Source: Ktedonobacter sp. 13_1_20CM_4_53_11 (GTDB lineage Bacteria; Chloroflexota; Ktedonobacteria; Ktedonobacterales; Ktedonobacteraceae). Taken from it: a stretch of 20,304 nucleotides of DNA. Of this stretch, positions 16,233 to 20,304 are shown in pieces; within the stretch, counting starts at the first letter, position 1, and each line of letters opens with the position of its first letter. A program made the translations under genes and the position numbers. The notes under the pieces were generated by a model, which made no database searches, was not told the origin of the DNA, and was given only the letters and a program-made list of their open reading frames with translations. The stretch lies in assembly GCA_001919995.1 (NCBI GenBank), contig MNIY01000156.1, positions 1 through 20,304 of the forward strand, given 5' to 3'.

Positions 16233-17720
16233 CTAGACATCCGCACTTAGATCTTCCCAACCCGCTTCGCTGTTGGCTACCATACTGGCAATACCAGCTA
16301 AGACCAACCAGCCCACCGTGAGACCACCGACTATGCCCCCCCAAATGTTGCTAGGAATCTGCTGTGGTATTGGCGAAAAGGATAGTGTGACAATGATAGC
16401 CAGCACGCAGGCAAGAGGCGCAACAATTATACATGCCCACAGGACAGGCATAGGAAAGATGCGCCGCTCGTGAAAGCCTCGCTGATCCCGCAAGTAGAGC
16501 GCCAGAAGGTTGATAAACAAGAAAGAACTGGAGATTGCCCATACCATGCTATGTGCATATAGACTTACTGTGAACAGCTCGTTGGAAAGATTTACGGGAT
16601 TGCCAAGCGAAATAAGGTATGGCAGCAGAAAGACAATCGCTGCGAACAGCACGGCAACAGTGGTCTGGAATATGATGGCGTTGAGAGGGACGCGATTTTC
16701 ATCGAGCTTTCCCAGGCTCATTGGCAAACGTCGATCAAGAGCGGCTACCAGCAGGAGGCGTGCAAAGATGCTGTTGAATAAGGCGGTGAGAATAATAAAG
16801 AAGGCAATTACGCAGGTGACGGCGATGCCACCAGTGAACTTTCCAAACACCTGGTCGATGGTACGGATGATTGAGAATGGTCCGCTGCTTGCTGCTTGTG
16901 GTCCTTGTACCACGAGCAGAGCGAAGGTGACGATTAGATAACTCACGAGAACGAGTAGCCCACCGCGGAAGAGGTGGCGTGAAACCACTTTGAAGTCGGT
17001 GATCTCACTGCCCAACGTCATCGAAACGTTTGCACCTAAAAACGCAAGGATGACCGTGCTAAAAAGCACATAGTTTCCTGGCTGTATAGCCAGGTCGCTG
17101 GCACGAGTAATGCTTGTGGCTGCATGATGGCCTGTCGCCAGCCAGATGAGAGCTGCCACCCCCAGGAGAGCGATCACGCAGAGCATCAGGACAGTGGTCA
17201 TGTTGACAATGATGTGCACCACGCGAAAGCGCTGCAAGGACAAAATTGCTGAGAGGATCAGAATGAAAACGATAAACACTCCCTGTACTCGGGGTTCTGC
17301 AAGCCAGTTTCTGTTGAGTCCCTGGAGTAACGTGACGGCAATTCCTGCACTACCGACCATCCCCAGGATGCCGGGGACCCAGAAAGAGACTCCGACAAAG
17401 AAACTCCAGAAACTGCCAAGGGCTTTCTGCGTCCAGTTGTAGAGAGAGCCGTCGTGAGAAAACATCGTTCCCAACTGCGCTGTTGCAATGATGCAGGGAA
17501 GGAAGAAGGCGAATGCGCCGATGATCCAGTAGGTAAAAGCAGCTGCTCCTGCCCCAGTAGTCCCAACCGCATTGTTGATGAAGAACATAACCATCAGGAA
17601 GATCATCGTCATATCGAATGTTCCCAACTTGCGTGGCATTGCCTGGCGCACATAGTCTTCTGATGGAAGTTCTTCTTCCCTCCAGCGCTTCCCCGGGAGT
17701 TTTGTCCCGATCACCAGCAT
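16233..17720 (-). CDS. APC family amino-acid permease
   Basis: A 495-residue membrane protein with about 12 segments. The TM1 region FDMTMIFLMVMFFINNAVGTTGAGAAAF and the TM3-like FWVPGILGMVGSAG, together with the length, fit the APC superfamily (PF13520/PF00324), resembling glutamate/GABA-type antiporters and related amino-acid carriers. The TM6-7 region AFLGANVSMTLGSEITDFKVVSRHLFRG carries the helix-break and conserved glutamate seen in such permeases (usual form G.E....a.E). AAAGGAG is only 2 bases before the ATG at 17720; the in-frame GTG at 17714 has better spacing and may be the real start. The gene lies 105 bases after erm on the same strand, so read-through from the erm promoter is possible. 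Confidence 0.83.
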   Translation of the reverse strand: MLVIGTKLPGKRWREEELPSEDYVRQAMPRKLGTFDMTMIFLMVMFFINNAVGTTGAGAAAFTYWIIGAFAFFLPCIIATAQLGTMFSHDGSLYNWTQKALGSFWSFFVGVSFWVPGILGMVGSAGIAVTLLQGLNRNWLAEPRVQGVFIVFILILSAILSLQRFRVVHIIVNMTTVLMLCVIALLGVAALIWLATGHHAATSITRASDLAIQPGNYVLFSTVILAFLGANVSMTLGSEITDFKVVSRHLFRGGLLVLVSYLIVTFALLVVQGPQAASSGPFSIIRTIDQVFGKFTGGIAVTCVIAFFIILTALFNSIFARLLLVAALDRRLPMSLGKLDENRVPLNAIIFQTTVAVLFAAIVFLLPYLISLGNPVNLSNELFTVSLYAHSMVWAISSSFLFINLLALYLRDQRGFHERRIFPMPVLWACIIVAPLACVLAIIVTLSFSPIPQQIPSNIWGGIVGGLTVGWLVLAGIASMVANSEAGWEDLSADV

Positions 17721-17825
17721 GTCTCCTTTCTGCCCTTGCGTTCAAATAAGTACGCTCAAACACACAAAGAAGTGTACAACAGTTAGCGGGAGCAGCAAAG
17801 TCCTCAACTTCTGCATAGTACTAAA

Positions 17826-18728
17826 TTACTGGTAGGGACGCCCCGCCTGTTTTCGCCAGTATTTTCGAGTTCGATGTACCTTTTGTAATCTTTTTTGTTC
17901 CTGTAAAAGACGCTTCTCGCTCCCCACTATCCTGTCTATTACCTGCTCATTCCCTACGTTTTTGTAGTACTCGAATACGTTTAGCCACTGCTCGAACGAT
18001 AATGATGTTGGCGTTGCATCAAGATCAAAGTCCAGTTCTCTTCTCATATGTTTGAGTTGTTGCCAGGTAAAAATACCTTTGAGAATAGAGCTCAGCCTCG
18101 GTCGCCATGTTGTAAAACCATACACGACAAAGTCGCGGAAGCACTGCTTATCCGCAGGGTTCACCAGGGGCGGCCCTCTTTTGCGCAGCCGCAGCATGAC
18201 CACGTCAACTCGCGGCTCAGGCACAAAATCCTTGCGCCGGAAACGATGCACAATCTCCACCTCAAACCAGGGCTTCAGCAATAACGAGCGCAAGCATTCA
18301 TGTGGCCTTCCAACAAACATACCTGCTGCTTCCTTCTGTATTGCAAGGTAAGCATCCTCCGGCGGATATTCCTCCGCCGTGAGCCTGGTCACAATAGCCG
18401 TAGTGATATTGAATGGAATATTCGCAAACACTTTGTACGGCTTACGAGGCAAACGATAGTGCAGGAAATCGCCTTCGTGGATCGTCACATTGGGCATAGA
18501 CACAAATTTCTGAAGAAGCAGAGCTGACAGGCGCGGATCTTTCTCAATTGCGATAACCTGTTTGCAGCGCTGGGCAAGCTGCTCCGTTATCATGCCCTTG
18601 CCGGGGCCTATTTCATACACAACATCGTCATAACCAATGGTACACCTATTGAGTAGCGAGGTAACAAGGCGCGGATCCTTGAGAAAGTGTTGCGCATAGA
18701 AGATACTTGGGCGGAAAGAAGATGACAT
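17826..18728 (-). CDS. erm: Erm-type 23S rRNA adenine-N6 methyltransferase
   Basis: A 300-residue methyltransferase that adds methyl groups to 23S rRNA A2058 from S-adenosylmethionine, which blocks macrolide, lincosamide and streptogramin B binding. The signature AQHFLKDP (12-19), motif I YEIGPGKG (38-45), acidic E62 in IAIEKD, D87 in EGDF, and motif IV ANIPFN (102-107) are all intact. NIPF is the Erm form; KsgA has NLPYN. FRRKDFVPEPRVDVVMLRLRKR is typical of actinomycete-type Erm. A basic C-terminal tail (about 260-300, KRLQKVHRTRKYWRKQAGR) resembles those of ErmE-like enzymes. AAAGGA sits 7 bases before the ATG and is predicted to be buried in a helix; an attenuator with leader peptide lies upstream. 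A producer-type self-protection role or acquired resistance are both possible; no antibiotic cluster is visible. Confidence 0.9.
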   Translation of the reverse strand: MSSSFRPSIFYAQHFLKDPRLVTSLLNRCTIGYDDVVYEIGPGKGMITEQLAQRCKQVIAIEKDPRLSALLLQKFVSMPNVTIHEGDFLHYRLPRKPYKVFANIPFNITTAIVTRLTAEEYPPEDAYLAIQKEAAGMFVGRPHECLRSLLLKPWFEVEIVHRFRRKDFVPEPRVDVVMLRLRKRGPPLVNPADKQCFRDFVVYGFTTWRPRLSSILKGIFTWQQLKHMRRELDFDLDATPTSLSFEQWLNVFEYYKNVGNEQVIDRIVGSEKRLLQEQKRLQKVHRTRKYWRKQAGRPYQ

Positions 18729-18735
18729 TACACGT

Positions 18736-18827
18736 TCCTTTCAAGATGCAAGGCAAACAACAGGCACAAAAAAGCCGCAGAGCTGATTGGCTCATGCGAC
18801 TCTATGCGAAGCCCGATCTTGAAAAGA
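18736..18827 (-). promoter_or_regulatory. Helix hiding the erm ribosome binding site
   Basis: In the transcript, TCTTTTCAAGAT (18827-18816) pairs over 12 positions with ATCTTGAAAGGA (18747-18736), with a single G-U. The second strand contains the erm AAAGGA site. The 68-base enclosed loop contains the terminator hairpin. This would keep erm translation off by default. Confidence 0.7.
18768..18801 (-). terminator. Intrinsic terminator inside the erm leader
   Basis: In the transcript AGTCGCA-T-GAGC (18801-18790) pairs with GCTC-TGCGGCT (18783-18773): 11 pairs with one G-U and one bulged base, and a 6-base loop. It is followed directly by six T (18773-18768, the first closing the stem). It lies 40 bases before the erm start, in the leader, so it would stop transcription before the gene. 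Confidence 0.7.
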
Positions 18828-18915
18828 TGGTGTGGCAGGTAACACGCGACATCCACGTTCATAGACGAGACGCGGAACACGCGCACTCAAGCAGTAGATC
18901 CCAGATGGGCTCCGC
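18806..18915 (-). promoter_or_regulatory. Competing helix of the erm attenuator
   Basis: GCGGAGCCC (18915-18907), which begins right after the leader stop codon, pairs over 9 positions (one G-U) with GGGCTTCGC (18814-18806), and three more pairs follow after one bulged base. Because it encloses 18816-18827, it cannot coexist with the SD-hiding helix except as a pseudoknot. It is therefore a candidate for the induced, translation-open fold. Confidence 0.5.
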
Positions 18916-18957
18916 TCAGACCTGCCGTAAGCGTATCATTACGCCGATACCTTTCAT
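18916..18957 (-). CDS. erm leader peptide with Arg-Leu-Arg stalling motif
   Basis: Encodes MKGIGVMIRLRQV, 13 residues. AAAGGAT lies 5 bases before the ATG at 18957; an in-frame ATG at 18972 would add MKGYS but sits almost at the predicted transcription start. Codons 9-11 spell Arg-Leu-Arg, the same motif that arrests macrolide-bound ribosomes on the ErmD-class leader. It lies between a near-consensus promoter and the erm attenuator, so its role is very likely drug sensing. The RLR match and layout are seen; stalling is inferred. Confidence 0.72.
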   Translation of the reverse strand: MKGIGVMIRLRQV

Positions 18958-18981
18958 ACTATATCCTTTCATAATGCGCTA

Positions 18982-19010
18982 ATTATAGCCTACTGGATTA
19001 ACGTTGTCCA
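18982..19010 (-). promoter_or_regulatory. Promoter of the erm leader and gene
   Basis: On the minus strand TGGACA (19010-19005) and a perfect TATAAT (18987-18982) are separated by 17 bases. Predicted start of transcription is near 18975, 18 bases before the leader-peptide ATG and about 247 bases before the erm ATG. Confidence 0.75.
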
Positions 19011-19046
19011 GGGTTTTCATCTCTCCAAAACCAGGAAGAATACACG

Positions 19047-19377
19047 CTATTTGTCCTCTCCCTCCGGCGGCAGTTCTTCTAATTGGGGCAACGGAGTTGG
19101 TACATGGAACTCAATCCAGCTTTCAACGATTTTGCCATTGGCGATACGATCGGTACTCTTCCCATTGATGGTATCGGACTCGGCAACCTCTTCAGGATTG
19201 GCTGGCATGGTCATCACCGGCCCGACAGGAGTACTACTGCGGGCAGTCACGTGCGTTATGACTTTGTCGTCTTCGACGGTCTGATCGTCAACAATAAATT
19301 GCATTTTCGGGTAGCCACTGAGGAAATGCGTGACGAACTGAACGCCTGACAAGTGCCTTGTTTGCCTCTGTTGACAT
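19047..19377 (-). pseudogene. SnoaL-like (ester cyclase/NTF2-fold) gene with internal deletion and frameshift
   Basis: A well-placed AAAGGAG precedes the ATG at 19377, which opens MSTEANKALVRR, the usual first helix of SnoaL-like proteins. The frame then changes near 19338-19347 and homology resumes in another frame at VQFVTHFLSGYPKMQFIVDDQTVEDDKVITHVTARS, the middle of the fold, ending with GKIVESWIEFHV, the last strand. About 40 residues of the first part of the cone-shaped fold are missing, by comparison with relatives from memory. The downstream frame could start at a TTG (19352), but the product would lack part of the pocket. Its function before decay, a small-molecule enzyme or binding protein, is unknown. 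Confidence 0.72.
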
Positions 19378-19416
19378 AAAGATCTCCTTTCTGCCTGTTA
19401 GGAACACACGGATACT

Positions 19417-19453
19417 CATCCTCCTCTGCCTTGAGGATGTCTGTTTGACATCC
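19417..19453 (-). promoter_or_regulatory. Two overlapping, mutually exclusive hairpins upstream of the SnoaL-like gene
   Basis: GGATGTC (19453-19447 read on the minus strand) pairs perfectly with GACATCC (19441-19435) over a 5-base loop. CATCCTC (19439-19433) pairs perfectly with GAGGATG (19423-19417) over a 9-base loop. The two share CATCC, so only one can form fully. This is either an RNA switch or a palindromic operator; it lies 40-76 bases before the gene start. Confidence 0.35.
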
Positions 19454-19498
19454 ATCATTGGAAAAAGCGAGGTGATTGCTAGATGTAAGCCATGATTC

Positions 19499-19536
19499 AT
19501 GAAAACATCAAGAGGAAACACTCTCGATGTTTTCAT
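19499..19536. terminator. 16-bp inverted repeat downstream of the PrsW-type gene
   Basis: atgaaaacatcaagag (19499-19514) and ctctcgatgttttcat (19521-19536) pair with one mismatch around a 6-base loop. It lies about 100 bases after the stop of the PrsW-type gene and before the SnoaL-like gene on the same strand. No long T run follows, so it is a probable but non-classic terminator. Confidence 0.42.
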
Positions 19537-19638
19537 CATTGCACGTCTATCCACTCACTAACACGTTGTGAGGGGTAGAAGAGGTTGCATTCTCTCTTCA
19601 ACCATGTCTACCGGGGTAAGCTACCGGCCAACAACAGT

Positions 19639-20304
19639 TCAGGTAGTAGCCGTGGGTGGCTGGTATATTTCCCCACGCACTGCCCGTCGATACAACATAA
19701 CGAACACGATGATACCGATCACACCGATCACCAGTGATACCAGCGGAATGTGAATGCCGGGCGGCAAAATGAAGTATATGGTGCTGGGCAACCCATCCCA
19801 CAGACCGTGTAGCACGGAAACGAAGAGATAGGTCACAATCACCAGGCCGGTGATGCGGAAGCGGTCATGCCTGCGCTCTCGGAAGAGCACCGCGGCGAGA
19901 ATGCCGGTCCAGATACCGTGGCCAAATGGCGTCAGCAACCCGCGGAGTACTGTCTCTGCAATCGAGGCCCCAACATGTCCCTGGCTTAAGAGGAAAGCTG
20001 TGAAGGCATAGCCCGTGCTCTCGAAGGCGGCAAAGCCCATACCTACGGCTGCTCCCAATAGCAGCCCATCCATCGTCGTGGCCCTGCGCAAGTGCCGTGC
20101 TAGAAAGATGACCGCCAGGATCTTGACTCCTTCCTCAATCAGTCCAACAGCCAGCCCACCGCTTAGAGACAGGCCTTGATTAGGGTTCGTTAGCATGGGG
20201 AGCAACAGAGATTCGAGTATTGAGGCTCCCAGCACACCCAGTATACCACCCACCAAGAAACTTCTCGCAATGGTTTCTGGCGTAAACGAACTCAAATGCT
20301 GGTG
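19639..20304 (-). CDS. PrsW family intramembrane metalloprotease (5' partial)
   Basis: The frame remains open to the window edge at 20304, so the gene probably starts to the right; the TTG at 20295 is the only start inside and has no visible ribosome binding site. About seven membrane segments remain. The four PrsW motifs are present (numbered from that TTG): EEGVK (54-58), FAAFES (88-93), FGHGIWTG (124-131, H126) and HGLWD (163-167, H163); these Glu and His residues form the putative metal site. PrsW in Bacillus cuts the anti-sigma factor RsiW; the target here is unknown, and no sigma or anti-sigma gene is adjacent. Confidence 0.82.
   Translation of the reverse strand, partial: HQHLSSFTPETIARSFLVGGILGVLGASILESLLLPMLTNPNQGLSLSGGLAVGLIEEGVKILAVIFLARHLRRATTMDGLLLGAAVGMGFAAFESTGYAFTAFLLSQGHVGASIAETVLRGLLTPFGHGIWTGILAAVLFRERRHDRFRITGLVIVTYLFVSVLHGLWDGLPSTIYFILPPGIHIPLVSLVIGVIGIIVFVMLYRRAVRGEIYQPPTATT

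Noticed and set aside
17826..18728. KsgA (16S rRNA dimethyltransferase) as identity of the methylase
   Set aside because: ANIPFN rather than NLPYN, the QHFLKDP start, the basic tail and the upstream stalling leader all favour Erm.
19378..19554. Extended N-terminus upstream of the SnoaL-like start at 19377
   Set aside because: The frame is open to 19554 but crosses two hairpins and has no homology; AAAGGAG marks 19377 as the start.

Overview
The window reads as chromosome from a bacterium of the Chloroflexota, most likely class Ktedonobacteria. This is inferred from gene content, not from a marker gene. The clues are a membrane-anchored Ser/Thr kinase with the extracellular beta-rich domain I associate with that class, a LIM-finger DA1-like peptidase, an XPB-Bax1 pair, an NRAMP-like transporter with PRC-barrel partners, and an actinomycete-type Erm methylase. 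No tRNA, rRNA, CRISPR array, transposase or insertion sequence was seen.

Layout, left to right. (1) 1-1887: a left-truncated LIM/DA1-like metallopeptidase (+) converges on and overlaps prs (-). (2) 2191-6249: a DHA2-type drug exporter (+), then a three-gene catabolic-looking set (CaiD-like crotonase, MIP18/DUF59 protein, divergent amidohydrolase). (3) 6459-9053 (-): an intact Bax1/DUF790 nuclease downstream of an XPB helicase gene that has lost its Walker A segment and reading frame. (4) 9450-10865 (+): an unrecognised protein whose motif order resembles a degenerate family-B polymerase palm. (5) 10917-12224 (-): a receptor-type kinase without its ATP-binding lysine region, with DFG changed to DFR. 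(6) 12392-14683 (+): a tightly coupled four-gene operon (lipoprotein, NRAMP-like transporter with an altered metal-site motif, two PRC-barrel-like proteins). (7) 14715-17720 (-): two permeases, NCS1 nucleobase type and APC amino-acid type, with a 14-codon upstream ORF just before the NCS1 gene. (8) 17826-19010 (-): an erm 23S rRNA methyltransferase with a full attenuator upstream. (9) 19047-20304 (-): a SnoaL-like gene broken by an internal deletion, and a PrsW-type membrane protease running off the right edge.

The most notable region is the erm leader. A near-consensus promoter drives a 13-residue leader peptide carrying an Arg-Leu-Arg motif of the kind that stalls macrolide-bound ribosomes. 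It is followed by an intrinsic terminator and a 12-bp helix that buries the erm ribosome binding site. A competing helix starts right after the leader stop codon and cannot form together with the SD-burying helix without a pseudoknot. This predicts an inducible macrolide-resistance switch.

A second theme is decay by internal deletion. The XPB helicase, the kinase and the SnoaL gene each appear to lack a stretch of roughly 40-50 codons, judged against family architecture from memory, and the C-terminus of prs looks frame-scrambled where it overlaps the DA1-like gene.
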